The position numbers and the translations under genes were made by a program. A stretch of DNA of 64,000 nucleotides from NCBI GenBank assembly GCA_019775845.1, contig JADQAV010000015.1, positions 1,426,001 through 1,490,000 on the forward strand. Reading direction: 5' to 3'. This document shows positions 42,799-52,546 of the stretch, one piece after another. The DNA comes from Myrmaecium sp. VS I D KN 1 (Eukaryota > Ascomycota > Dothideomycetes > Valsariales > Valsariaceae). Under the pieces are notes generated by a model. It was given only the letters and a program-made list of their open reading frames with translations, ran no database searches and had not been told where the DNA came from. Each line of letters begins with the position of its first letter. Position 1 is the first letter of the stretch.

Positions 42799-44001
42799 TC
42801 AAGCTTGGGGAAGGTCTGAGGCGGGGGCAAGGTCTTCGGCGTCGGAAAGGTCTCCAGCATTGCTGTCCACCTCCACATCCGACGCAATCGGATGGGCCGG
42901 GTCGTACTTGACGCGGCGGCGGCGGCGACGCCTGACCTCAGGCTCCGGCTGAGCCTCCGGCTTCCGCTTCTGCTGTTTTGCCTTCCCTTGCTGCTTCGTC
43001 TGGTTCGCCGGTTTCTTGCCCCCGACCGCGGCCAGTTCTTTCTCCTGTTCCTCCCGCTCCTCCTTGTCCAGGCGCTCCCGCGTCTCCTCCTCCGTCGGCG
43101 TGAAACGGGAGTCCCTCAGCGGTCGGCGGATGGCGAAGCCCGTATGTTGCATGACGTTCACGGGGTATATACATGCATTGCGTGTGGAGGGCAAAAGGGC
43201 CAGATGAGCCTCCTTGATGCCATAGGGGGTTCGTCTCACCGGCCGGAACTTGATGCGGTCCATGAGTATGGCGAAGTCGTGCTTGAACATGCGTGGTGGT
43301 GGGAGAGTGACGGGTGCGGAGCTTCGGAACAGCTCCTCGTATTCGTGCAGCAGCCAGCGGACGGTGTATGTGCCCATCCACCAGGACGCAGTGGCGTGGA
43401 TGAGCCAGTAGTTGGCCCGCCAGAGGATGCCCTTGTATTGTCGAGATCCCACCGGGTACGGTGGTTTTGCGTCCACCATGACTGTCCCATCGCTGCCCCA
43501 TTCGCCGAAGCACTGCTGTTCCTCTGCATGTCGTCGCTCCCTCTCAACCGCATCGGCTGTGATCGCTTCCATGTCCTCAAAGGCGCCCGGATAGCACCAG
43601 TTCCATCCCTCCTCCACCGGGGACCACGCCTGTTTCCGCCATCCCTTTGGGTCCTTTGCCAGCTCGCTTCCCCAGAAGCGCGTGAAGGCGTCCTCATAGC
43701 CGAGCGCACCGTATCTGGCGAGGTTGAGGAGCTCCGGGTCCTCGACCTTGTAGTTACAGTAGCGGGGCAGATAGCGGAAGCCCTTCTTGTCCTTGTGTAG
43801 CCTCCACTCGGTCTTGGCTAGCCAGGTTTTGGTCGGCTTGTGCAGGTATATTTCTGAGCCGTCTTCGAGAAAGCAGCTGTACCATAGGTCGGGAACCTCC
43901 GGCTGCTGGAAGACAATATCGTCCTCGCCGCTTCTAATCGAGGCAGGTTCGCGGATGTCACCCGGGAGGCGCGTGGAGGAGAAAGTGTTCTGTTGGTCCA
44001 T
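42799..44001 (-). CDS. Hypothetical 400-aa protein (N-terminal part of a possible 683-aa frame)
   Basis: Start MDQQNTFSSTRLPGDIREPA at the ATG 44001. The first 290 residues look like a folded domain rich in Trp and Tyr (DLWYSCFLEDGSEIYLHKPT, then WRANYWLIHATASWWMGTYT). A charged Gln/Lys region follows and a basic run RRRRRRRVK near residue 365, a likely nuclear localisation signal. Then comes an acidic D/A/P repeat ending at a TGA (42799-42801). The same frame then continues for 282 more codons into the 259-aa ORF, so the stop may be a recent nonsense change, a sequencing error, or a real terminus. The domain is not recognised. A pair of alternative stem-loops sits 330 bp upstream (44328-44363). 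Confidence 0.65.
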   Translation of the reverse strand: MDQQNTFSSTRLPGDIREPASIRSGEDDIVFQQPEVPDLWYSCFLEDGSEIYLHKPTKTWLAKTEWRLHKDKKGFRYLPRYCNYKVEDPELLNLARYGALGYEDAFTRFWGSELAKDPKGWRKQAWSPVEEGWNWCYPGAFEDMEAITADAVERERRHAEEQQCFGEWGSDGTVMVDAKPPYPVGSRQYKGILWRANYWLIHATASWWMGTYTVRWLLHEYEELFRSSAPVTLPPPRMFKHDFAILMDRIKFRPVRRTPYGIKEAHLALLPSTRNACIYPVNVMQHTGFAIRRPLRDSRFTPTEEETRERLDKEEREEQEKELAAVGGKKPANQTKQQGKAKQQKRKPEAQPEPEVRRRRRRRVKYDPAHPIASDVEVDSNAGDLSDAEDLAPASDLPQA

Positions 44002-44327
44002 GGTGATGTATATGAATTGTCGATTATATTTGGTGGGAAGGACTTCAACAGCGTGTCAGTAAATGCTGGTAATCGGTGGATTTCGATTGATGATCGTTGA
44101 GGTTTGCGAAAGTGATCTCAATCAGAATGTGCAGAGTGTCGTGTGCTGGAGATCATATTTCGCGGTCGGCGAGAGCGATGATATAGAAGAGGCGGCTCAG
44201 AGAAGCTATTCACAATGGACAGCCTTTGTTACTCCGATTGTGAAGGCGTTCTGTCCCAGCTCGATGTGACATCCATCCGTGGAACATTGTAGCTGTAACA
44301 ATCAAGTAGACTTAGGTGGACCAGATG

Positions 44328-44363
44328 TCACAGTCCCTTAGGTCTGTGACTATTCACAGACCT
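44328..44363. repeat. Overlapping inverted repeats that could form alternative hairpins
   Basis: aggtctgtga (44340-44349) pairs perfectly with tcacagacct (44354-44363) around a 4-nt loop. The element gtcacag (44328-44334) can instead pair with ctgtgac (44344-44350). The two structures exclude each other. As DNA, it is a triple array of the half-site GTCACAG/CTGTGA. It lies upstream of the gene starting at 44001. Confidence 0.6.
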
Positions 44364-45019
44364 CTGTTATAGCATCTTCCATTGTCTGTTGCCTCGTTTT
44401 CTGAACGGTGCTGCTTCACGCATGCGCCTTTCGAGGTAAGGCGAGCTGAGGGCAGCCACATCTCTCCCGTCCTTGGGGCGATCGGAGAAGGTGTTATACG
44501 AAGAGCTCAGGTATGGGTTTCCTAGTCGTGCAGGCACGCATCACTGTGTCGGGCCAGTTACTGTGCTTGAAGTCAGATCGGGTCGATAGGTAAGTGCCAT
44601 CGGTTCTGCGTGCTTGCAGGTATCAGACTGATGCTGTCGACAGGAACGAAGCGTCCCAGTCCATCAGTCTATCGGAGAAGGTGAAATCATGCGAGTGCGC
44701 CGGCCAGATGAAGTTCAGAAGTTCTGATTCTCCATTGGTTTGGCTCGGTCCTCTTGAAGGTGCAATTATATAGACGGCTTGATTGATAAACGGATCGCTC
44801 CACGGAGTTTGTGGAAGAAAACAACCTCAAAGGAGGCACGCGGTCTGAACAGATACGACTAGGTTAGGATGCTCATGAGGGAGTTTGGGGGGAAGTGCGG
44901 GAAGTATTCTTGCTTCCTGGGGTGACGCGAAGCGGGTGCTGAGGTAGAAAATAATCTGGATCTAACAAAGCTCTCGGCGGCCAAACTGTGGCGAGCGTAA
45001 ATGCGCGAAGATCTTCCAT

Positions 45020-45316
45020 CTAGGTGCCGGCCGTGACCCGGAGCTGATCTTGGAGCATTTCTGGAGCATATATCTCATATGCTACCCGATCAGATAGTGG
45101 GACCGAAAGCCCACGCTTTATCAAGGCCACTGACATGATCCCGTGTGAGATGCACCGGAGAATTCCTGGAACATCTGTTGTGTTGCTCCGAAATCCATAA
45201 GCGACGGTCCTCCCAGTAGTCGCATATTCTTCGTGTATGATTTGGACCGCGCCGTCAGAAGCCGGCTCTTCTCGCTGGATCCGAAAAAAAATTTGTCTCT
45301 GGACTATGCGAATCAA
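45020..45316 (-). CDS. Orphan open exon-like segment (about 98 aa)
   Basis: A minus-strand stretch open for over 100 codons with natural composition (REEPASDGAVQIIHEEYATT, then GILRCISHGIMSVALIKRGL) ends in TAG at 45020. It lacks an upstream ATG, and a GTGAGA motif just before it would be a donor, not an acceptor. It may be the last exon of a gene whose first part I could not find, or a fragment. No family was recognised. Confidence 0.35.
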   Translation of the reverse strand: MIRIVQRQIFFRIQREEPASDGAVQIIHEEYATTGRTVAYGFRSNTTDVPGILRCISHGIMSVALIKRGLSVPLSDRVAYEIYAPEMLQDQLRVTAGT

Positions 45317-45474
45317 AAGGGGCTGTTGCTGATCTCACCCGGACACCCCTCGGACCAGCTGTAGAAATGTTGTATTTCAATAGGTATCGTTCCACTTGTC
45401 GAACAGATGACTATAAGCCGTCAGAGCCGGAGAACATTTGGGCCTCCCCATTCCGGAATGGATAACATGCTTAC
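45317..45474. other. 3' flank of the Zn2Cys6 gene at 45475
   Basis: Short spacer between the orphan segment and the regulator stop. No terminator motif was singled out. Confidence 0.3.
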
Positions 45475-46725
45475 CTAAAGCATCTCGGCGAAGATCTCTG
45501 CCTCTAGCCATCGCTTCATCCACCGCCCAACCTTATCCTCTCCAGACAGCCATGCGACGATCTCTCGCTCTTCTTCGTCAGTCCGGAACGCCAGCTTCAT
45601 TTCCTTCTCGCGCACACCAGTGAAGCCAGCCCTCTCCATCTCCCGCCATGGCCGCAAGCAATGTTCATTCCACTTGCACTCTGGCACCCATCCTCTCATC
45701 ATCCATTCGCAAGCTCTCTTGATTGCGGCAACATTCGCTGCAGATTCCAGCTCGCTCGACTCGTACCAACGAGCGTCCGGGCAGCTGCCGGGTAACCATG
45801 TCCGCAGCAGGACCTTCTCGAAAATAGCGGCGATGTGCGCTGGTGGGATCCGACATACCCTCCTCACCTGGAAGAGGCCCGAGTGGCTGTCCATCTCCGG
45901 AACCTCTCGGTTCTGGATCTCGAATATCTTGCGCTTGAGCCATGCAACGAACGACCGCTTCAACGACGCCCACTCAGGCGGGGGCAACAGCCATATGTGA
46001 GGGTCAAAGAGAGGGTGTGTGGTGATATTCTCCGGCGACGTGCCAGTTGAGGACCACCAGGGGCGACGGGCGTTGGGACCTTGGGCGAACGGGATCGTGA
46101 CTAACGGCACGGATGAGAGGTTGCCCACGGTTTCGAGGATGTCAGTGAGGTCGTCGATCGTGATGGTCGATTGGGGATGTGCTTCCCGGAGTGCTTTCAT
46201 GATGGCCTTGGTCTTGGGCTTGCGCTGGGTGGTAGCAAACCATGATCGTCGCTCGTTCTGATCCGGTCGAGGCGCGGGTATAGAGTCGGATTTGTCTGTC
46301 GCTTTGCGCTTCAGGTCTTGGTCCTTGGAATGAGGTTTTACAGGTGTGACTGTGCTTTCCACCACGGGAATCAATTCTCCAGCTGGGGCCGCTGTATCGT
46401 TTGACGAATGCTGATCATGAACGACGGAAAGTGCAGTCGTCTTGACAGGACCCCCGGCCAATGACACGTCATATCGGGGCAGCGATATAGGACTAGGACT
46501 ACTCCGTTCATCGGTCGTAGAAGACGACGAACTTTCCTGCTCGCTAAGAGGAACGCTGCTGGCAGCCCTCAGCATGTCGCGTGTGACTTGCGAATTGCTC
46601 GTCGACTTGTTATCGCAAGCCTTCTCCTTTCTGAGGCAGGAACTGCAGGGGCTGCTTCCATCGCACTTGATCCGGTTGAGCCTGCAGAAGTCGCATGCCC
46701 TTCTGGACCGGACCAAGGTGATCAT
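45475..46725 (-). CDS. Zn(II)2Cys6-type protein with C-terminal family domain (416 aa)
   Basis: Start MITLVRSRRACDFCRLNRIK at the ATG 46725. The zinc cluster begins at residue 11 with canonical spacing C-x2-C-x6-C-x5-C-x2-C-x6-C, placed at the extreme N-terminus. A Ser-rich linker (about 45-130) follows, then a basic stretch with KRKATDK. The C-terminal 240 residues carry the family domain: TITIDDLTDIL (compare TITTAQLATLF in the 36449 gene), then VCRIPPAHIAAIFEKVLL at about residue 287, matching CRNVDMPPAHIC and CRNLHLPPPHVC. The asparagine after CR and the final cysteine are missing here. It is shorter and more diverged than the other two. The protein is probably a nuclear regulator of unknown targets. 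Confidence 0.8.
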   Translation of the reverse strand: MITLVRSRRACDFCRLNRIKCDGSSPCSSCLRKEKACDNKSTSNSQVTRDMLRAASSVPLSEQESSSSSTTDERSSPSPISLPRYDVSLAGGPVKTTALSVVHDQHSSNDTAAPAGELIPVVESTVTPVKPHSKDQDLKRKATDKSDSIPAPRPDQNERRSWFATTQRKPKTKAIMKALREAHPQSTITIDDLTDILETVGNLSSVPLVTIPFAQGPNARRPWWSSTGTSPENITTHPLFDPHIWLLPPPEWASLKRSFVAWLKRKIFEIQNREVPEMDSHSGLFQVRRVCRIPPAHIAAIFEKVLLRTWLPGSCPDARWYESSELESAANVAAIKRACEWMMRGWVPECKWNEHCLRPWREMERAGFTGVREKEMKLAFRTDEEEREIVAWLSGEDKVGRWMKRWLEAEIFAEML

Positions 46726-47837
46726 GGTGCAGGGGAAACTGAGATGCGACTTGCGCGTCCATGAGGAATTGATGAGGGCTGTAACCGGGAAGCCGCAAAG
46801 GGAGCGATCGCATTTAAGGACGGTGGTATTGCATATAACACTCGGGTCTCCGTCTCAGGCTTTGAAGTTCAAGTAGTGGAAGCGGGTATGTTGTCGCAAA
46901 CAAGATGACCTGAAGCAGGATTGAAAACATTTTCGGCATTGACCCGCACGCGTGTCGGTTGCCATGACAAGGCTTCGGTCGCAAAGCGCATTCATGAAAT
47001 CAAAGATTTCTGCGACCGATGATGGATGTTTGATCGTGGTTTTCGATGCTAGTCACTGTCTCGGCTGGCTCAGCCTGACTATGTTTTCGCGACTTTTGTT
47101 GCGGGCCCGCGGTTGGTACATCATCCCGACAGACGAGGGGTCTTAGGTTTGCTGGAGGCTTCCAGACCCAAACCGATTGTCTGATCCTCAGTCATCCGGT
47201 TGGTATGCGGGTTTCACTACTTTGAGCGATGAGCGGTTGATCCTTTGGCCTTTTTTGAGCCTTTCCTTTCTTCAGAGGTGCCGATCATCTTGCTCTTTCC
47301 CTGCAAGCCCGTTCCACTACGCGTCTCGCGCTATGCTCCAGAAATCAGTCAAAGCCTCTAACATCCGATCCAAATAGCCCGGATTTGCACCGTTTTACAT
47401 TGCACCGTCACGCAGGCAGTGCGGCCGGTCTTCTACTCCCCTCACCTGTTTCATCACCCTTTATCCGGTATACGAAGCTTCGAAGGTAAATGAAGCACAT
47501 CGGCTTCCGGATCAATCGTCCGCGAGTTTGCGTGGTGTTTGAATTGTCCAACTATTTCAGACGTTACCACGCTTGGTGCAGGCCCGCCAGCAATCGTAGC
47601 GGTAATTAACACGTATACTCTGTTGTGGGTCGAGCTCCGGCCATGAGCACCGCAGCGAGTATGTCTTATGTACGACGGGAAGGCCTTACGGTCATAGGAT
47701 TGGAGAGCTGTCGCTGCGGTTGCGGAAGAGCCATCTGAACGTATAGGCGATAGCGGAAGATGACCGTGGCCATAGGTTTCTTCGTCGCTGTGAGGACTGG
47801 TATGGTAGTTGGAATGTTAGGCCCCTGTGGCTAGGAT
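46726..47837. other. Intergenic, nothing supported
   Basis: Upstream region of the gene starting at 46725, then non-coding sequence with short frames only. No RNA gene or repeat was seen. Confidence 0.45.
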
Positions 47838-48321
47838 TCATAAGCGTATGTTTTCTTTGTTCAAGTCGCCCTTTGCGCGGGTGTGAGCTTGACGGATGAT
47901 GCGAGACAATGGACCACCGTGAGTTGACCAGTCGCTGTCAGTGCAAGCCACGTCGTCGGACTGGCAGACGCTGAGTCGATCAACTATTTTTCCTTGCGTT
48001 GGGACTGACGTGTCTGGATCGGCTTCGTCTCTGCCGTCATGGTCGGCTTGCTTGAGCTGCTTCGCGACACGATGGATAACATCCTTCCTGTCAAGGTGGG
48101 CGCAAATCACCTAGATTCCAGGCAATCACACATCTGTATTTGCTTTGACGAGACTGTCGTAGATTGAATCGTAAGGCACGCTGTGCAGCGGAGGAAACGG
48201 TGAGCGGTGCTGCTGACCAGCGTGTCAGCCCACTGTTTGACATGCGCTACTCCCTCACTGGCGTCGGTCGTCTGGTGAGAATGTCAGCGAAATTGAACAA
48301 AGCACGGCATATTGGGAACAT
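47838..48321 (-). CDS. Candidate spliced gene with an odd stop-bearing gap
   Basis: From an ATG at 48321 a first exon reads MFPICRALFNFADILTRRPT and ends at a CCA|GTGAGG donor. A GCTGAC branch-like site and a GTCAG acceptor about 46 nt later continue in phase (HRSPFPPLHSVPYDSIYDSL...). The frame then meets a 21-nt segment starting GTGTGA and ending CTAG that holds two stops. The same frame resumes for 89 codons of natural sequence (VICAHLDRKDVIHRVAKQLK ... LNKENIRL) to a TGA at 47838. Either a slightly longer second intron removes the stops (a 39-nt GTCAAA...TAG reading keeps phase), or the gene is interrupted. No domain was recognised. Confidence 0.35.
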
Positions 48322-49482
48322 CGCGTCCGGTATACCCTGGAATGGTAGAATAGCAAATTGGCGCCATTTTGCAAGCAGGCATATCAGTCAGTGCACTTTG
48401 CCATGGTCTTTCCAATGTCTATGAGACGAATATGTAGACGCATATGTAAAAGGCCCACGTAGGTACCCATTCTCCTTCCACTTATACCCGAACCAAAGGC
48501 GAATGTCCAAGTATCAACAGGCCTGGCAAGTCTGAATAGAGAAGTTCCATGGTGCGACACACAGTCTGCGCAGCGTGAAGCCCTGCATGTCCCCCAGGGC
48601 GGCTATGCACATCGTGGGCTGAGTCTGAAAACAACCTACAAAACTCCCACATCAATCAGGCTGAACTAGGCACTCGTCTTGTCGTATGCTGAGAGACGCA
48701 ATCCAAGTGACAAAACGTAAGACGAACGTATCGTGTTCCTCGTGGCGAGGTGCATTGCTGTCTACTCTACACACTCAAACAATCCTCCTTGCTTCTTCCC
48801 GGTCATGCCCTGCCCGTCCGGCCCTAACAGTGTAGCCTCTGTATAGTCTAGTGAACCTGTGTGTCTAAGCATCTACCATACGATCAATGGTGATAAGTAT
48901 TGTTGTATAGGTTGGGTATTCCGCCATACCTCTGAAGTTGCTTCAAGTGGGTGAACAACCTGTCTTCTTCGAACGCGTTGATCGATCACTTCCGGACGCA
49001 CTTTCGGGTGGAACTTCAGTAGAAATTTGTAACCGTGCTTTCTCAATTCAAATTGTACATCAAGGCTTGTTGTAGGGCGGATTGATAGCAGGTACTGAGG
49101 TATTACGTGCACTGAAGGAGCTCATTGTAGGTGTTCACAGAGCATGCTGTATCCTGCAACATGGACACTCAGCGTCCGCAGGGAGACTGCGGCATCAGCA
49201 ACCTCAAAGTCGCTGGCATCACCCTCTGTCTGTACAAATGCCTTCGTCAACCTTCAAATTGCTTACGGTTGGACTGTCTCATATCAAAGGCTTCAACCCA
49301 GGGAGAGCTCTCACTGCTTCGACCGACTTCCACGGGCCGCTTCCACATGCCAAACCAGTCTGTGCCGTGCCGTCCCCCCAGCAAACAAGCCTCTGCTTGC
49401 CTAAGCCTTCCACCCGGCATCCTGTAAGCCTGGATGCCTGCTCGCTACCGGGGCCGGGCCGACTCACTCCCCGAGGCTCGTC
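48322..49482. other. Intergenic with promoter-like end
   Basis: No supported gene. From about 49300 the plus strand becomes C/T-rich, ending in a clear TATA box at 49483 and a long pyrimidine tract (49496-49540). That is a typical fungal core promoter facing right. Confidence 0.45.
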
Positions 49483-49489
49483 TATAAAA
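49483..49489 (+). promoter_or_regulatory. TATA box facing the 49.6-50.3 kb locus
   Basis: tataaaa within tctataaaag is followed by a pyrimidine-rich stretch where transcription would start. A GTATGT donor-like site at 49614 suggests a spliced leader. Confidence 0.55.
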
Positions 49490-49839
49490 GCAGCTCCCCT
49501 CTTCCTTCCCTTCCCTCTCTTCTTCTTTTCTTCTTCAGCGTCTTTGCCATTTGGCTTTGAACAGACGTATCTAGTTCTTTTCTAGTTTGACAGCTAGAAA
49601 ATATACCTACGGGTATGTTACTGTTGAAAATTCTTTGGAACTACCTCTGCGGCCTCTGGGCTTGCCTATGTCTGCGGAGGACAGTGTCGTCCTGTTTGCA
49701 CCACCCGGGACTGACGCGACCACTTTTTTTCATTGAGATCGCTTGCTTTATGCAAGGGCAAGAAGAAGAAGAAGAAGTACTTCTTGCTATACTGGGTCTT
49801 TGCTTTGTCTTATCCAAAGGTTGTTCAGCAACGACATGC

Positions 49840-50460
49840 CACACAATCTCCATTTAAGCGGACCAAAGACTGGACGGACGCCGCCGACTGCAGCAAGCCC
49901 TCGCATGGTAAGTTTCCAGGTGTCTTTATTCTCGACCACTGGTTGAATGCATTCAGGCATGACTGACATGGCACGACAGTGACCAGTGGTTCTCACGGGC
50001 AGCTGCTTCGCAAGCCACTTCGGTCCCTACCTGCCATCCGAGGCAGAAACGCAAACAACGTCTCTGTCAACGGCCTCTGCAGCTGCCCAGCGCCTCTCAC
50101 AACCACAGTTATTCGTTCGTTTGATTGGCGTGAGACCGACCACCGGTCTTTTCGGTCATATACTCGGATTTCGCGACTGGCGACTGATGCCATTCAAGTC
50201 AACGATGAAATACAAGTGCGGCGAACCCGAATCCCAGCTGGACACCCTCCTCAGTTTATAGAACGTAACTGATATTTCAGCGGGCAGTGGACTTCCCTGA
50301 CTCGAAGACACGGTATGCAGCTGCCCAGCGCCTACCGCATCTGAAGCTATTCTTTCATCTGATCGGCGTGAAACCCACCGCCTTCTTTCGATACATACTC
50401 GAAGCTGGGGACCGACGTCACTAACGCCGACGGTGAAATACCGACACGGCCAAGGCGGAC
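49840..50460 (+). pseudogene. Duplicated, decayed gene segment (two copies)
   Basis: A spliced reading is visible: exon to GCATG|GTAAGT near 49908, acceptor CGACAG at 49979, then a frame to 50272 (97 codons). An overlapping frame (49986-50261) contains AAAQRLSQPQLFVRLIGVRP. A second DNA copy follows at about 50312-50460; in that frame it reads AAAQ-RLPHLKLFFHLIGVKP. The copies are roughly 70% alike by eye. In the second copy the first reading frame carries three TGA codons where the first copy has none, and the alternative frame stays open. So either copy 2 is dead or the true frame is the second one. No function was recognised. Confidence 0.4.
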
Positions 50461-51721
50461 TTGAGCTGGGTATCATACTTGGCTATTCGGCACTCGTTCC
50501 AGCGGACGGTGGACCTCATTCTGTCGAGGACATGACGGTGTCGTGGCATACAATCGGATCCACGGACATGCCGGCCTTTTGCTGCTGAGAGACCAGCGCT
50601 GCCAGCACGAAGCTGCGAGCTTCAAGACACTTTGAGAACGAGTTTCTCGATACCAACAGGGGCTTGGGGGCGATTTTGATGCTCAGGGTTTGAGCCGGTC
50701 GGATTCAGAACACTGACCGAGCGGAGACGAGTATCAGGCTTGCCTTGTCGACTCTCACGGTCAGTGGATCGTGTATAAGGTATGGTAGGTACCTAGGTAC
50801 GGATACCTACTGACTCCTCCATATCCGGAGCTAGGTTTCCCGAGTCGAAATATCCTCGCAAAAGTGGATCAGCCCCGGTCATCTCAATCAACCATTCCTG
50901 GTTGAACAGTGAAAAGCGCTCAGCAACACTATTTTCGCAGTGTTCGCGGTGAAAAATTCCCTTACGGTCCCGCCGTTGAGTATCGCGCATGGCTTGGACC
51001 ATAGCCGGGTGAGGTGATCAGCGTGGACGGTCGACTGGCACTGTTCCGGGGTTTGGCATGGTCCATCGATCGAAATACTCAGCTGGACAGCAGAGCGGCA
51101 CGCCATCGAGATTCAGAACCGGAGTCCAAGAAGGGGACCGTCATTGAATGCGCCTTGGAGCCGTAGGCAAACACCGCCGCTTTCACTCGTCTTTGTCGCT
51201 ATGTGCGTGTAGCTGCATCTGAGCGGGCAACACGGATACTGTACATATGGCGTCCAGTATACATTGGTCGAAACACCGACTCCAAAACGAGGGATTGCGA
51301 TCGCTTTGAGGACATTCACAAGTATACCTCCGCGACTGACAGAAAATGTTCGATCAGATGCCCTTACAAGGCCATGTGTGAAGGACACCAAGAAAGCCCG
51401 TTAGTTTTGCGAAAGTTGTGCCGTTCGAAAAAAGAAGCTGTCGATTGACGCGGGGCTGTGGTGCTTCCGTACAATGTCAGATCCGTGAATGATGAGGAAT
51501 GCTTTGGAGGACTCATTGTTCAGCATTCGGTCAGAGACCGCCTAACCGACACACTGTATGTACCAAACCGTTCACTCCCCGTGAAAGACAGAATCCTGTC
51601 TTTCCAGGTACAAATAGAGGACGCGGATATCCTCTTCAGCGCTACATCTTCCACTCACTCACTCGCCAATCAGACTCCCGGCTGTCACCAACTTATTTCC
51701 GGAAAGAAATCCAGTCACAAG
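50461..51721. other. Intergenic with weak ORFs
   Basis: Minus-strand frames 50793-51002 and 51113-51391 and a plus-strand frame 51203-51448 are short and unsupported. A palindromic taggtacctaggt element lies at 50786-50799. From about 51600 the sequence is the C/A-rich leader of the gene at 51722. Confidence 0.4.
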
Positions 51722-52546
51722 ATGTCCACCACAACCAACTCCGTCGCTAGCAGCGCCTTCACCGCGCCCACGCACCATCGCAGCACATCCGCCGAATTCC
51801 ACACCTGGTCCGACCTCGGCCTAAACTACGAATCCTCCCCCGCCGCCCAGGCACTGCACTCACTCAGCACCCACTCCACCGCCACCGAACGACAAACAAT
51901 CTACGCCCAAATCGCCCAACGCACCCCCTTCCTCCTGCCCATCCCCAGCCTCCCCTGCTCCAGCGGCGCCAACTCACAACAACCAGTACCCCTCCTCACC
52001 CACACATCCTACCACCTGCCCCCCAGCACCCTAACATGGGCCCTCGGCCTCCCAACCCTGCACAACGAATTCCTCACCTACGCCCGCGCCCACCTCACCG
52101 CCCTCTTCCGCATCGACAGCTCCAACGCCCAACAAGAACCCTGGCGCTTCGCCCTCGACCCCACGCTCGCCGCGACCCTGCGCGCATGCCAGGTGGAACT
52201 AGACCTGCCCTCCGTCGCGCTGGCGGCGGCATACCAGCACCACGGGCGGGGGCGGGGGATCGCGGCGGTGGTCGCGCTGCGGCGGGGGCTGGTGCGATTT
52301 TTGCGCGCGCTGCCGGCGCTGCGGGAGGTTACGGTCGTGTGGCGCGAGCGGGGGTGGGAGGGGAGGAGGTGGTTTGTGGATGGGCGGGTGAGGAGCCGCA
52401 TGTGTTGTTGGGAGGTGCTGGCGAAGTTGAAGTATCTTCTTGGTTTGGAGAGGATTGGGATTCGGGCGGACTGGGAGGAGGTGGAGAGGGTGTGGGTGTG
52501 GTCGGTGAGCAGGGGGAGGTGGGTGTCGGTGTTGAGGACTGTGTAG
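51722..52546 (+). CDS. Hypothetical 274-aa protein
   Basis: The ATG at 51722 (CAAGATGTCC) starts MSTTTNSVASSAFTAPTHHR. The frame is open 88 codons upstream but that part looks like leader. The protein has a Ser/Thr-rich start and a FHTWSDLGLNY segment. A compact part follows (FLTYARAHLTALFRIDSSNA) with a run of Ala/Leu helices (about 150-210), then a Trp/Arg-rich C-terminus (RERGWEGRRWFVDG). No signal peptide or domain was recognised. Codon third positions are almost all C up to about base 52200 and almost all G afterwards, a sharp switch also seen in other genes of the window. A C-terminal two-strand ending WVWSVSRGRWVSVL suggests a folded globular protein. Confidence 0.65.
   Translation: MSTTTNSVASSAFTAPTHHRSTSAEFHTWSDLGLNYESSPAAQALHSLSTHSTATERQTIYAQIAQRTPFLLPIPSLPCSSGANSQQPVPLLTHTSYHLPPSTLTWALGLPTLHNEFLTYARAHLTALFRIDSSNAQQEPWRFALDPTLAATLRACQVELDLPSVALAAAYQHHGRGRGIAAVVALRRGLVRFLRALPALREVTVVWRERGWEGRRWFVDGRVRSRMCCWEVLAKLKYLLGLERIGIRADWEEVERVWVWSVSRGRWVSVLRTV

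Noticed and set aside
42799-42801. Programmed stop read-through at the TGA
   Set aside because: The base context after the stop (TGAGAT) is not the known efficient TGA-CTA read-through context. A mutation or error is simpler, so it is reported only as an open question.
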